From NCBI GenBank assembly GCA_038230735.1, contig JBBRMR010000021.1, forward strand, positions 1 through 64,000: a DNA stretch of 64,000 bases, written 5' to 3'. Below the pieces are notes generated by a model. The model was not told the DNA's origin and did no database searches. It saw only the letters and a list, made by a program, of their open reading frames with translations. How positions within the stretch are numbered: the first letter of the stretch is position 1; each line of letters starts with the position of its first letter. Of the stretch, positions 8,859 through 17,963 are shown in pieces. The position numbers and the translations under genes are program-made. Origin of the DNA: Arcicella sp038230735. GTDB lineage: Bacteria > Bacteroidota > Bacteroidia > Cytophagales > Spirosomataceae.

Positions 8859-9722
8859 ATGAAAAAATTATTCCTTGCCCTTTTTATGGGTTTTTCTCTT
8901 TCGGCAACTTCCCAGATTCGTTTGCCACAACCAAGTCCAGGTGCTTCGGTTTCGCAGGTGATTGGTACTACTGATGTTTCGGTAAAGTATTCTCGCCCAT
9001 TGCTTCGTGGACGTGATGTATTTGGAAATGTTGTGGCGTATGATAAAGTTTGGAGAACGGGTGCCAATGCTACAAATGTAATCACGATTTCTAACGATGT
9101 CATGGTGGGTGGTCAGAAATTGGCGGCTGGTAGTTATGCTATTTTCTCAATCCCAACGGCGGGAGACTGGACGTTGATTTTCAACAAAGACCTCACCGCC
9201 CAAGAACAAACTTATGCTAAGGATAAAGATGTTTTAAGAATAATGGTTAAGCCCGTTTCAATACCAAAAACAGAAGCATTTACGATTGACTTTACTGATT
9301 TGTCAGACAGCACTGCCAATATGAACATCTATTGGTCGGACAAGAAAATTGTTGCTCCAATCATGATTGAGACCACTAAAATGATTGAGGCGGCTATCAA
9401 CAAAGCATCAACGGATTATGGTAATAATATGCGCACTATGGCAGATTATATGTCTGGAAAGGGTAGATTAGAGCAGGCTTCAAAATTGGCTAATTCGTCA
9501 ATTGCAGGGGGAGAAAATTTTAGAAACTTATGGTCTAAGGCACAGATTATGAGCAAGTTGGGCAACTATGCAGAAGCGTTGCAATTAGCACAAAAAGCTC
9601 TTGCAATGGGTGGAACAGACTCAGGTTTTGCTAATCTCAAACCCGCTATCGAAAAAGGAATTGCCGACTACACCGCTAAGATTCCAGTGGTTGTTCCAGC
9701 GGTTATGAAAAAGAAGAGATAG
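8859..9722 (+). CDS. DUF2911 domain secreted protein with C-terminal helical repeat
   Basis: A 287-residue protein with an 18-19 residue signal peptide (MKKLFLALFMGFSLSATSQ). Residues about 20-165 form a DUF2911 domain, seen in VSVKYSRPLLRGRDVFG, VWRTGANATNVITIS and AAGSYAIFSIP. Residues about 190-275 look like TPR-type helical pairs (AEALQLAQKALAMGG). The family is common in Bacteroidota and has no known function. It ends at a strong hairpin shared with the convergent 5'-nucleotidase gene. Confidence 0.8.
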   Translation: MKKLFLALFMGFSLSATSQIRLPQPSPGASVSQVIGTTDVSVKYSRPLLRGRDVFGNVVAYDKVWRTGANATNVITISNDVMVGGQKLAAGSYAIFSIPTAGDWTLIFNKDLTAQEQTYAKDKDVLRIMVKPVSIPKTEAFTIDFTDLSDSTANMNIYWSDKKIVAPIMIETTKMIEAAINKASTDYGNNMRTMADYMSGKGRLEQASKLANSSIAGGENFRNLWSKAQIMSKLGNYAEALQLAQKALAMGGTDSGFANLKPAIEKGIADYTAKIPVVVPAVMKKKR

Positions 9723-9770
9723 TTTTTGGCAGTCGGCTTCGAGCAATCGACTATCAATTTAAAGAAATGA

Positions 9771-9811
9771 AGAGCGAATAGTTGGAGCTTAAACTCCAAT
9801 TTATTCGCTCT
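9771..9811. terminator. Bidirectional hairpin terminator
   Basis: AGAGCGAATA pairs with TATTCGCTCT, and inside this TTGGAG pairs with CTCCAA around a 6-nt loop, followed by a T run on the plus strand. It lies between the convergent DUF2911 and 5'-nucleotidase genes. Confidence 0.8.
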
Positions 9812-9816
9812 TTTTA

Positions 9817-11364
9817 TTACCTACTTTTCAAATAAGCAATCAAAACCTTCCTTACATCATTTCTAATATCACTCAAATCTTTTTCGTCAGATTCATTCAT
9901 TTTCAGTATATCAGGATTTTGTGATGTTAAAAACCCAAAATTCGTTTCCTTTCCTTCCATCATAAATTTTGGGATTGAAATGTAATAATCCTGATTTACA
10001 TCTAATAATTTCCCACTGATAAACCACTCATTTTTGGTTTCGTCATGCGTGATTTTATCCCATTGCAAAAAACCTCCGTTTCCCTTATTTTTTATTCCCG
10101 TTTCCAAGATTCTTTCTAACAATCTCCCTTTCAACGAAACTTCTACAATCTTTCCGCCAAAAGGCAAAACTCGCATGATATCTAATTGAGTAATTTTGCC
10201 CGATAATTGGTCATCTATTCTTACTGAACCACTATTGAAAATCGTACAATCCACTGGTTTTGAGGCAGATGCCGTCATGGATTTAGCAATTAAATCTCCT
10301 AAATTGGTATGAGAGTTTCGCATGGAGGTCTCCCGTCCATCTAATTTTTCGCTGAGTTGAGTTACCGCATCATTCTTGTCCATCCCCACTTTTTTGAGGG
10401 CAACATCCATAATATCATCCCATTTTTTCACGACCATCGCCACGGCAGAATCCATCGGAATTGATTCGTCTATTTTCCGTAAGTCGCTGTTAATCAGTAT
10501 ATTTTTTGTCTCGGTATTAAAAACAATGTCGTGAATATAGGCGGTTTTGGCATTGGCATCCGCTTTGGCGATTATTACATTTCCAACTTTTTGAATCATA
10601 TTATCGTGGTCGTGTCCACCCATGATGAGTTTCACTTCGGGTAACATTTCTGCTAATTTTGCATCATCCGCTTTGTTCAGATGCGTGATTGCTATCACGA
10701 AATCACATTGAGGCTTCAATATTTCGTAGGCTTTTTGAGCCGATTCAAAAAAGTCGCCATACCAAACGAAATCCTTTTTATTGGAGGGTAAAACCACCGA
10801 AAAAACCCCCATCTTCACCATTTTTCCTTTTGGGTTTCTGAACGTCAAAATAGTTGTTTTTTGGAAAGGAATTTTTACGCCCGAAAGCGTTTTCCCGAAG
10901 GGTTCAAGATTGCCTTTTTTATTCTGTAAAGCATTGGAAGCCAGCCAGTTGAAATTAGATTCGTTGATGCGTTTTTGTAAATCATCTTCATCCAAATCAA
11001 ACTCATGATTGCCCAAACCGACCCAATCAAAGCCAACTGCGTTCATGGCTTCAACCATCTGTTTACCTTTGATGCTTTTCCCTTCGTACTTAAAGGTGCT
11101 GATAACGGCAGGATTCAGAAAATCACCCGCCAAAATGGTTAAGGTATTGGGATTATTACGGGTTATTTCTTTCTTCAAAGTAGCCAAGCGAGCCATTCCA
11201 CCCACTTTTCCACCTTCTAAGGGCGAAATTTCATAGACATCATTTACGTGCAAGATGGAAATTTGAACTTCGTTTGAGACGAGTTTATTGGCAGTATTTT
11301 GGGTGGTTTTACACGAAAAGAAAAGGACTGTCAGTAAATAGCCGAGCAAAAAGGATTTTCTCAT
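9817..11364 (-). CDS. 5'-nucleotidase/metallophosphatase lipoprotein (UshA-like)
   Basis: A 515-residue two-domain protein. The signal peptide ends in a lipobox with Cys at residue 18 (VLFFSCK), so it is probably membrane-anchored. The metallophosphatase domain (about 35-280) has HVNDVYEI where UshA has a DxH segment, then AGDF, GLGNHEFD and GGHDHD. The 5'-nucleotidase C-terminal domain (about 320-500) shows NLGDLIAKSM, FNSGSVRIDD and PFGGKIVEV. It should dephosphorylate nucleotides or related phosphoesters outside the cytoplasm; the substrate is not determined. Confidence 0.88.
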   Translation of the reverse strand: MRKSFLLGYLLTVLFFSCKTTQNTANKLVSNEVQISILHVNDVYEISPLEGGKVGGMARLATLKKEITRNNPNTLTILAGDFLNPAVISTFKYEGKSIKGKQMVEAMNAVGFDWVGLGNHEFDLDEDDLQKRINESNFNWLASNALQNKKGNLEPFGKTLSGVKIPFQKTTILTFRNPKGKMVKMGVFSVVLPSNKKDFVWYGDFFESAQKAYEILKPQCDFVIAITHLNKADDAKLAEMLPEVKLIMGGHDHDNMIQKVGNVIIAKADANAKTAYIHDIVFNTETKNILINSDLRKIDESIPMDSAVAMVVKKWDDIMDVALKKVGMDKNDAVTQLSEKLDGRETSMRNSHTNLGDLIAKSMTASASKPVDCTIFNSGSVRIDDQLSGKITQLDIMRVLPFGGKIVEVSLKGRLLERILETGIKNKGNGGFLQWDKITHDETKNEWFISGKLLDVNQDYYISIPKFMMEGKETNFGFLTSQNPDILKMNESDEKDLSDIRNDVRKVLIAYLKSR

Positions 11365-11402
11365 GGGTGGGTCATTTTTAATGGATTAATGATGTCTAAT
11401 TA

Positions 11403-11433
11403 CAAAAATACCATCAATCCGCCTTACTATCAA
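11403..11433 (-). promoter_or_regulatory. Promoter for the 5'-nucleotidase gene
   Basis: On the minus strand TTG (11431-11433), a 20-nt spacer and TATTTTTG (11403-11410) match the Bacteroidota consensus in both boxes and spacing. This gives a leader of about 30 nt before the start at 11364. Confidence 0.6.
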
Positions 11434-11478
11434 TCAATTCTTGACAAAGCCATGAAATTTGTTTTAGGAGCAAAATAA

Positions 11479-11511
11479 AAACCCATAAGTATTTTGAATC
11501 CTTATGGGTTT
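11479..11511 (-). terminator. Hairpin after the small-protein gene
   Basis: AAACCCATAAG pairs with CTTATGGGTTT around an 11-nt loop. It is the same hairpin family as 1868-1898 with a decayed loop-proximal stem. It lies just past the 82-residue gene stop and probably ends that transcript. Confidence 0.65.
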
Positions 11512-11515
11512 AAGT

Positions 11516-11764
11516 TTATTTTCCAGTAATCTCCACCGTGGACCAATGACAATTACAGATTAATTTATGGTCAATCTTGGTAAAACCTTCGAGCGAAATT
11601 CCTTCAATTAAGGCAATATTTCCCGTTAATTTAAAATATAATTGATGAAAATGATAGTCTTCCAAACGTTGCTCGGTAAGTCTAAATTTATGCTTTTTCA
11701 AATCATGAATTAGCCTATTTACAGGTACACAAGCGGGACAATCGTCTATAAATAATTGTTTCAT
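11516..11764 (-). CDS. Small protein of unknown function with Cys pairs
   Basis: An 82-residue protein with no signal peptide. It has a CPAC motif near the N-terminus (DDCPACVPV) and a second pair, CNC, near the C-terminus (KLICNCHWSTVEI), which could bind metal. Its start directly abuts the stop of the lipoprotein gene upstream, so the two are almost certainly cotranscribed. I do not recognise the family. Confidence 0.6.
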   Translation of the reverse strand: MKQLFIDDCPACVPVNRLIHDLKKHKFRLTEQRLEDYHFHQLYFKLTGNIALIEGISLEGFTKIDHKLICNCHWSTVEITGK

Positions 11765-12322
11765 TTATTCTAAATTTATCTCTCTAATTTTAGTAAGTTT
11801 ATGCTGAAAATCTATCACAAATATCTGCCAAGCCCCCCCTTTGCCAAATTGAGGATTTGCTAAGGTGAAGGAAACAGCCACTTTTGTAGGTAAATTCAGG
11901 AGGAATTCTCCAACTCTCGGACGAAAACCCATCGTTGGATTTGGAGCAACTTGGAGGCTTTCCCAATACTTAATTTTGTTGTTATTCACTGCTTTTAAAG
12001 ATTGTTCGATACTGTAAAATTCTGACTGTCCAGGCAATCCACCGTAAAGTTTTGTATCAGCGGGAATTTCAAAAACTTGCCAATTATCAACCCCAATATA
12101 ATTGCCAGAACCTTGCCAGCGTTTAGCTTTTATCAGTAAAGAATCATCCGAAGCCTCAATAGCCTGTATGCCCGATATTTGTCTAAAATCTGGCAATAAA
12201 CTGTAAGCATTTTTTTTACTGATGCTTGAATTTGTGCCAACTTTCGTTGAGGTGAGAATATTTTTGGGACTGCAAGCAAAAAATGTGTAGGCAATAAAAA
12301 AGAGGAGTAATTTTTGTTTCAT
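11765..12322 (-). CDS. Lipoprotein of unknown function
   Basis: A 185-residue protein with a signal peptide and lipobox Cys at residue 17 (AYTFFACSPK). The rest is soluble-looking, mixed beta (LLIKAKRWQGSGNYIGVDNW, KVAVSFTLANPQFG). No known domain is recognised. It is the first gene of a two-gene unit with the Cys-pair small protein, with zero intergenic bases. Confidence 0.6.
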   Translation of the reverse strand: MKQKLLLFFIAYTFFACSPKNILTSTKVGTNSSISKKNAYSLLPDFRQISGIQAIEASDDSLLIKAKRWQGSGNYIGVDNWQVFEIPADTKLYGGLPGQSEFYSIEQSLKAVNNNKIKYWESLQVAPNPTMGFRPRVGEFLLNLPTKVAVSFTLANPQFGKGGAWQIFVIDFQHKLTKIREINLE

Positions 12323-12442
12323 TTTGATACGTGGTTAAATTATTTTGCAAGAAACAAAATAATCCATAAACTGGAACAAATTTTGAATATCTATCGTAAA
12401 CAAAGAATCAATCAAGGCTTTTTTGTAGTTTTATGTATTGAA

Positions 12443-12583
12443 TAGCTTTTGGCTATCAGCGGTCAGCAATTGGCTTTTGGCATGACATCAAATTAAATGT
12501 TTTCGCCTTAGTATCACAATAACAAGTATTTTAAAAACATTGATGCCAACAGCCAACCGCCAACAGCCGAAAGCCGAAAGCCC
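12443..12583. repeat. Inverted word repeat, GCTTTCGGC family
   Basis: Left part 12443-12483 repeats GCTTTTGGCTATCAGC, GTCAGCAATTGGC and TTTTGGCATGA. The right part 12543-12583 repeats GCCAACAGCC, GCCGAAAGCC and so on in the opposite sense, about 60 nt away. It fills the gap between the divergent lipoprotein and BatA-domain genes. The family recurs at 24101-24167. Confidence 0.7.
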
Positions 12584-12594
12584 AACTATAAAAT

Positions 12595-14661
12595 ATGCAA
12601 TTTCTATTTCCAACCTTCCTTTGGGGACTTTTGGCGGCTGCCATTCCCGTAATTATACACCTGTTCAACTTCCGTAGAACCAAGAAAATCTTGTTTACAA
12701 ATGTGGCGTTTCTGCGGGCGGTCAATACCACAACGTCCTCTTTTCGGAGACTCAAACATTTGCTCATCATGGCGGCACGGATGGCGTTTATTGCCTGTCT
12801 GGTCTTGGCTTTTGCCCAACCTTTTGTGCCTTCGAAAGCTGGTAAAGGTGTAAAAACGGGCGGAGTAGCGAGTATTTACATTGATAATTCGTTGTCGATG
12901 CAAAACGAATTGGACAAGAAATCGTACCTTGATAAAGCCATCGGGAAGGTTGAAGAATTATTGACGGCATTTCCCCAAGGCTCTCAATTACAGTTAGTTA
13001 CCAACGATTTTTCTTCGGACGAACACGGTGTTGGTAATGCCCAACAAATCAAAGACCGCACGACTTCGATAAAGTTTACGCACACGCCAAGAAGTTTTGA
13101 CAATGTGATAAAACGTCAGGCGAATTTGGCTTCTAAGCATAATTCGCAAGGAGGCAATCAATATCTTTGGTTCTCGGACTTTCAGAAATCCACTTCGGGC
13201 GATTTATCGAAACTGAAAATGGATTCTACTTCACGCCTTTTTGTGATACCCGTACAGGCGAAGGCACTCCAAAATGTATTTGTAGATTCCGTTTGGCTGA
13301 ATACGCCTTTTGTGCGTGAATTGGCTTCTAATCAACTGACAGTCAGATTGTTCAATACGGGAGAACGTTCGGTTGAGAACTTACAAGTAAAACTTTTTAT
13401 TGACGAAACGCAGGTTTCTTCCACCATCACGAGCGTAAATGCGAAGTCTTCGGCAATTGCTGCATTTACCTTTAATGTTAAAAATAAAGGCTTCAAAAAG
13501 GCAAGAATTTCTTTTGATGATACGCCCATTACGTTTGACAATGACTATTATTTTGTACTAAATGCAGCACCAACCATCAAAGTTCTGCATCTTTTTGGAC
13601 AGGCTTCGGCAGGGCAATATGTGCCTACGGTTTTTGCGAATGACAGCGTTTTTGCCTTCAAAAGTTTCTCTGCTTCCAATGTGGACATTGGGCAATTTAA
13701 AACGACTAATTTGGTAGTTTTGGAAGGTGTTCAGATTATTGATGGAGCGATAAAATCTGCCTTGCAGTCTTTTGTACGAGCGGGTGGAAGTCTGTTTGTG
13801 ATTCCTTCACAATCCCCTGATTTACAGAGTTATAATGGTTTTTTGAGTAGTTTTAATATACGAAATATTCAATCAAAAACTATCGTCAAAACAGACTTTA
13901 CACCTTTGGTAGAACCCGTGAAAACTTCGCCATTTTTTATTGATATTTTTGATAATTCTACGCAAAAAGAACTCATACAAATGCCCAATCAAGGGAGTGT
14001 TTTGACTTGGCAAGCAATGGGTGATAAACTGTTGAATTTCAGAAATAATCAACCATTTCTTACGGTTTCAAACGTAGGCGTTGGCAAAGTATATTTGGTG
14101 GCTTCCCCGCTGGATGCTGATTTTGGCGATTTCGCCCGCAATGCCTTGTTCGTACCCATTATGTATAAAGTGGCGGCATTGAGTGTACGTCAAGAACCCA
14201 CGGCATATTCATTTGAACAAAATACGTTTACCGTTGAAGTGGATGATGTGCCAAAAAATGCTTCTTTCAAATTAAGAAAAGAAAAATTAGAGTTAATACC
14301 CGTGCAGAATCTCAACGGAAAACAGTTGACGATTGAATTGCCAAAAGCCAACCAATTAGCTGATAATCAAATCATTGAATCGGGATATTATGAATTGGTT
14401 TTGAATGGGAAAGTGGAAAGATTAGTAGCTTTCAACCACGATAATAAAGAATCAATGATGGATTTTTATAGTCCCTATGAACTGAAAAGTATTTTTAACG
14501 GCAAGAAAAACGTCCAAGTTTTAGACAAAATAGACGATGCCGATTTCGTAAAAACCTTCAAAGACCAAAACTTCGGCATTGCCCTGTGGAAGTATTTTAT
14601 CATTGCCACCTTAGCGTTTTTGGCGATTGAGATTTTGTTGATTAGGTTGATGAAAGGGTAG
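12595..14661 (+). CDS. BatA N-terminal domain membrane protein with VWA-like region
   Basis: A 688-residue protein. The N-terminus is the BatA domain: a first membrane helix, then HLFNFRRTKKILFTNVAFLR and a second helix near residues 55-77. The following segment (IYIDNSLSMQNELDKKS) resembles a VWA MIDAS strand with DNSLS for DxSxS. A long beta-rich extracytoplasmic region follows, and the chain ends in a membrane helix (FIIATLAFLAIEILLIRLM). The family is linked to the aerotolerance (Bat) operons but this is a stand-alone version of unknown role. An aminotransferase gene follows 22 nt downstream. Confidence 0.8.
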   Translation: MQFLFPTFLWGLLAAAIPVIIHLFNFRRTKKILFTNVAFLRAVNTTTSSFRRLKHLLIMAARMAFIACLVLAFAQPFVPSKAGKGVKTGGVASIYIDNSLSMQNELDKKSYLDKAIGKVEELLTAFPQGSQLQLVTNDFSSDEHGVGNAQQIKDRTTSIKFTHTPRSFDNVIKRQANLASKHNSQGGNQYLWFSDFQKSTSGDLSKLKMDSTSRLFVIPVQAKALQNVFVDSVWLNTPFVRELASNQLTVRLFNTGERSVENLQVKLFIDETQVSSTITSVNAKSSAIAAFTFNVKNKGFKKARISFDDTPITFDNDYYFVLNAAPTIKVLHLFGQASAGQYVPTVFANDSVFAFKSFSASNVDIGQFKTTNLVVLEGVQIIDGAIKSALQSFVRAGGSLFVIPSQSPDLQSYNGFLSSFNIRNIQSKTIVKTDFTPLVEPVKTSPFFIDIFDNSTQKELIQMPNQGSVLTWQAMGDKLLNFRNNQPFLTVSNVGVGKVYLVASPLDADFGDFARNALFVPIMYKVAALSVRQEPTAYSFEQNTFTVEVDDVPKNASFKLRKEKLELIPVQNLNGKQLTIELPKANQLADNQIIESGYYELVLNGKVERLVAFNHDNKESMMDFYSPYELKSIFNGKKNVQVLDKIDDADFVKTFKDQNFGIALWKYFIIATLAFLAIEILLIRLMKG

Positions 14662-14683
14662 AATTATAAATCAAAAATCAAAA

Positions 14684-15745
14684 ATGACTTTTTATCCTGG
14701 TCCATCCAAAGTTTATCCGCAAGTCGGTCAATATCTGCAAGATGCCTTTGCAGAGGGGATTCTGAGCATCAATCATCGAAGCGAAGAGTGTATGGCAATC
14801 ACTCGTGGAGCGATTGAAGGATTGCATCAGAAACTCAATATTCCCGAAGATTATTCTATCTATTTTATCTCTTCCGCCACCGAGGCTTGGGAGATAATTG
14901 CTCAGTCATTAACCAAAAGCCAAAGTGTGCATTATTACAACGGTGCATTTGGCAAAAAATGGGCTGAATACGCTCAGAAACTCGTTTTTAATATTGAAGA
15001 AATCTCTTTCGATATTAATGATTTACCCATTATTGATGCTCAGAAAGCCTATAAAGATGTTGTTTGTATTACCCAAAATGAAACTTCAAATGGTACACAA
15101 ATAAAAGATTTAAGCCTTTTCAGAAAAGCATTTCCCGAAGCCATTATTGCCGTTGATGCCACATCCTCTTTGGGCGGAATAGAACTGGATTGGCAACAAG
15201 GTGATGTTTGGTTTGCTTCTGTCCAAAAGTGTCTGGGACTTCCTTCGGGTATGGCGGTAATGATTTGTTCACCTCAAGCCATCAAACGTGCCGAAGCAAT
15301 TGATGACCGTAAATATTATAATAGTCTATTATTCATTCACGAAAATTTTCAGAAATTTCAAACGCATTATACACCCAATGTTTTATCTATATATCTGATA
15401 AATAAAATTATTTTCAATATTTCTAATATTTCAATTATTTCTGAAAGAATAAAACAACAAACGATTAATTGGTATAATTTCTTTGAAAAAATAGAAAATA
15501 AGGCTGGTACAGTTTTAATTCAAAATTCGTTAGTACGGTCAGATACTGTAATTACGATTGAGGGTTCAGAAGAACAAATTAAAGCCGTCAAAGCACTGAC
15601 CAAAGCTCAAAACATTACAATTGGAAATGGTTATGGTTCTTGGAAAAATACAAGTTATCGTATTGCTAATTTTCCTGCCATTGAAGAATTTGAGATTGAA
15701 AAATTAAGACATATTTTACTAACATACAATGCAACTAAATTTTAA
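14684..15745 (+). CDS. Class V aminotransferase
   Basis: A 353-residue PLP enzyme of fold type I, group V. It starts with FYPGPSKVYPQV, typical of phosphoserine and serine/alanine-glyoxylate aminotransferases. AVDATSSLGG carries the PLP-nitrogen Asp, and the Schiff-base Lys is in SVQKCLGLPSGMA. It is shorter and more divergent than SerC, so I do not assign phosphoserine specificity. Its 3' end overlaps the start of the MarC gene by 17 nt, indicating translational coupling. Confidence 0.8.
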   Translation: MTFYPGPSKVYPQVGQYLQDAFAEGILSINHRSEECMAITRGAIEGLHQKLNIPEDYSIYFISSATEAWEIIAQSLTKSQSVHYYNGAFGKKWAEYAQKLVFNIEEISFDINDLPIIDAQKAYKDVVCITQNETSNGTQIKDLSLFRKAFPEAIIAVDATSSLGGIELDWQQGDVWFASVQKCLGLPSGMAVMICSPQAIKRAEAIDDRKYYNSLLFIHENFQKFQTHYTPNVLSIYLINKIIFNISNISIISERIKQQTINWYNFFEKIENKAGTVLIQNSLVRSDTVITIEGSEEQIKAVKALTKAQNITIGNGYGSWKNTSYRIANFPAIEEFEIEKLRHILLTYNATKF

Positions 15746-16316
15746 AGACATTCTTTCGGTTTCGCTGATACTTTTTTCAGTAATTGACATTTTGGGAGCA
15801 ATTCCCGTAATTATTGACCTCCGCAAAAAGACGGGTCATATTCATGCCGAACAAGCCACGTTGGTCTCGGGGGGCATTATGATTGCGTTTTTATACATCG
15901 GAAAATCTATCCTGAATCTTTTTGGCGTTGATATCAACTCATTTGCCATTGCGGGAGCTTTAATAATTTTCCTAATTGGTTTGGAAATGACATTGGGCAG
16001 AAATATCTTCAAGTCCGAAGATGTGGCGGCAGGCGACCCTGCGGCGGGCAAAGCGGCTTCCATTGTTCCCTTAGCCTTCCCCGTGATTGCAGGTGCGGGG
16101 ACAATGACGACCATTTTATCCTTGAAATCGCAGTACGACGAACTCAACATTTTAGTGGGAATATTATTAAATCTTGTCTTTATTTATGGCGTTTTAAAAG
16201 CTTCGGTTTGGATTGAGAAAAAATTAGGAATCGTAGGAGCAAACGTTCTCCGCAAGGTTTTTGGGGTGATTCTGTTAGCAATTTCTATTAAGATTTTGAA
16301 GACCAGATTGGGGTAA
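15729..16316 (+). CDS. MarC-family integral membrane protein
   Basis: A 195-residue inner membrane protein with about six hydrophobic segments. Family marks are the early LFSVIDILGAIPVIIDLRKK, then PLAFPVIAGAGTMTTILSL. The MarC/UPF0056 family was once linked to multidrug resistance; its function is unproven. It starts inside the aminotransferase gene, so the two are probably coexpressed. Confidence 0.85.
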   Translation: MQLNFKDILSVSLILFSVIDILGAIPVIIDLRKKTGHIHAEQATLVSGGIMIAFLYIGKSILNLFGVDINSFAIAGALIIFLIGLEMTLGRNIFKSEDVAAGDPAAGKAASIVPLAFPVIAGAGTMTTILSLKSQYDELNILVGILLNLVFIYGVLKASVWIEKKLGIVGANVLRKVFGVILLAISIKILKTRLG

Positions 16317-16339
16317 TTTGAGAATTTAATGACTCTATG

Positions 16340-16366
16340 CCCGACAGGTTTTAAAAATCTGTAGGG
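16340..16366 (+). terminator. Hairpin after the MarC gene
   Basis: CCC.ACAG..TTT pairs with AAA..CTGT.GGG in a mostly paired stem with one mismatch and one wobble. It lies between the MarC gene and the next plus-strand gene. By design (GACAGGTTT arm, A/T-rich loop) it resembles the CCTATAAGGATT hairpins elsewhere in the window. Confidence 0.5.
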
Positions 16367-16401
16367 TTTCTAAAAAATTAAAACCGTAATAATTATAAAA
16401 C

Positions 16402-17079
16402 GTGAACGAACAACTAACAGAACAAGAAGAGGACGATGTTAAAAATCCACTTGAAAATTTCAAGGATTTATTTACCAAATTTGAATTGGGGATATCGTTA
16501 AGTGTTGGCGGTTACTTGTTCCTTATCTTTTTGGGAGTGAGTTACAGCTTTTTCTATTTTATGATATTTAGGATTAATATTTTCTTGTTCTCTGAAATTA
16601 ATGATTTCTTGATGGCACCATTGGCAAATCCATTGGTTATCTTATTGGGATTGATGAGTGTCGGCTTATTAATTTTGTTGATTCAACTTGGTTTTCTTTG
16701 GCAAAAAAAGCATTTTGAAAGTTATCAAATCGTTTACCGAATATTAATGTTGGGTAGAAAAGCGGATAAAAAGAAAATAAGTAAAATGATGAACTCTCCG
16801 CTGTATATTGGATTTGCAGTAATAACTTATTTATTTGTTGCAGCACAGTATTATGCCATATATCGATCAAGCAAAACATCACACAACAAAAACCTGTATC
16901 ATTACAAGTTATCCATTGATAATGATTTAGTTAAAAATCTTGACAGTTTAGTTTATGTGGGGGATAACTCCGCTCACTATTTCTTATTTGATACCATCAA
17001 GCGTGAGGCAACAGTTATTCCAAAAGAACAAGTTAAGTTTGTTAGGATTATAAAAAACCCAAAGGGTAGATTCCTATAA
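16402..17079 (+). CDS. Membrane protein of unknown function
   Basis: A 225-residue protein read from a GTG start. Three hydrophobic segments are visible (about 33-60, 75-95 and 130-150), after a charged N-terminus (EQLTEQEEDDVKN) and before a C-terminal soluble domain of about 70 residues. I do not recognise the family. It follows the MarC gene across a hairpin and may be a separate unit. Confidence 0.6.
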   Translation: MNEQLTEQEEDDVKNPLENFKDLFTKFELGISLSVGGYLFLIFLGVSYSFFYFMIFRINIFLFSEINDFLMAPLANPLVILLGLMSVGLLILLIQLGFLWQKKHFESYQIVYRILMLGRKADKKKISKMMNSPLYIGFAVITYLFVAAQYYAIYRSSKTSHNKNLYHYKLSIDNDLVKNLDSLVYVGDNSAHYFLFDTIKREATVIPKEQVKFVRIIKNPKGRFL

Positions 17080-17139
17080 AAACCTTCATTATTTACTCAA
17101 TTATTTTATCTCCAAAGATTGGTGATTAATGTATCAATG

Positions 17140-17182
17140 CTCCAAACATTGACCAACGAACCTCAAACATCGAATACAAACA
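17140..17182. repeat. Decayed CGATGTTCG-family word repeat
   Basis: Reiterated words CCAAACATTG, CTCAAACATCGAATAC and AAACATTG precede the RNase H gene. They resemble the right arms of the CGATGTTCG inverted repeats at 27, 40, 47 and 57 kb. Confidence 0.4.
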
Positions 17183-17821
17183 TTGGAAAAAAAACAAAAA
17201 TATTATACCGTTTGGAGAGGGCGAAAAACGGGCGTTTTTGATACTTGGAAAGAAGCAGAAGAGCAAGTAAAAGGTTTTGAAACTGCTCAATACAAATCAT
17301 TTGATACGTTGAAAGAAGCCGAAGATGCTTTTAAAGGCAATTATTGGCAATCCGTTCAAAAGAATCAGACGGGCGTTGCGGGAAAACAAATAAAATCATC
17401 AGTTTTGGTAGGTAAATTCATCACCGAAAGTATTTCGGTAGATGCCGCCTGTGCGGGAAACCCTGGCAAATTGGAATATCAAGGCGTGGAAACTGGTACA
17501 AAAAGAGTCTTGTTTTCGATGGGACCTTTTCCCCAAGGAACGGTGAATATTGGCGAGTTTTTAGCCATTGTTCATGGTTTGGCTTTCTTGAAAAAACATA
17601 ATTCTGATTTGCCCATTTATTCTGATTCAAAAACGGCAATTTCTTGGATAAAAAACAAAGCGGTTAAGACAAAGTTGGAACGAAATAAAAAGACTGAAGA
17701 GTTATTTCAATTGTTGGATAGGGGCGTAGAATGGCTCAAAGAAAATGAATATTCCAATAAAATCCTAAAATGGGAAACCGAACATTGGGGCGAAAATCCT
17801 GCCGATTATGGGCGGAAATAA
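17183..17821 (+). CDS. rnhA: Ribonuclease H with N-terminal viroplasmin domain
   Basis: A 212-residue enzyme that cleaves RNA in RNA-DNA hybrids. Residues about 5-50 form the caulimovirus viroplasmin/HBD domain (YYTVWRGRKTGVFDTWKEAE), which binds hybrids. The RNase H fold follows with its carboxylates: VDAACAGNPG, the Glu of GEFLAIVHGLAFL, the Asp of IYSDSKTAISWI and the last Asp in NPADYGRK. The only start fitting the domain is TTG at 17183; no in-frame ATG precedes it. Confidence 0.9.
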   Translation: MEKKQKYYTVWRGRKTGVFDTWKEAEEQVKGFETAQYKSFDTLKEAEDAFKGNYWQSVQKNQTGVAGKQIKSSVLVGKFITESISVDAACAGNPGKLEYQGVETGTKRVLFSMGPFPQGTVNIGEFLAIVHGLAFLKKHNSDLPIYSDSKTAISWIKNKAVKTKLERNKKTEELFQLLDRGVEWLKENEYSNKILKWETEHWGENPADYGRK

Positions 17822-17847
17822 CCCCCTCTGTTTAAACATTGAACCGA

Positions 17848-17928
17848 CCCACGGGGGAACTTTCTACTACATTTTACCCCTTTCATTTCCCCTCGTTAAA
17901 TTTATGGATGAGAAAGTTCCCCCGTGGG
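17848..17928. repeat. 18-bp inverted repeat upstream of dnaX
   Basis: Arms 17848-17865 and 17911-17928 (CCCACGGGGGAACTTTCT and its exact complement) flank a 45-nt loop. Weaker CCCCCTC/GAGGGGG complementarity lies outside. The right side runs up to the dnaX promoter. The GC-rich composition differs sharply from the neighbourhood, suggesting a mobile or copied repeat. Confidence 0.75.
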
Positions 17929-17952
17929 GGCGGAGGGGGCTATTTTTTCTTT

Positions 17953-17960
17953 TATATTTG
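17953..17960 (+). promoter_or_regulatory. Putative -7 box for dnaX, near-leaderless
   Basis: TATATTTG, a full TAnnTTTG match, ends only 3 nt before the dnaX ATG at 17964. Transcription from it would start at or just past the ATG, so either the mRNA is leaderless or another promoter is used. Confidence 0.4.
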
Positions 17961-17963
17961 TAG

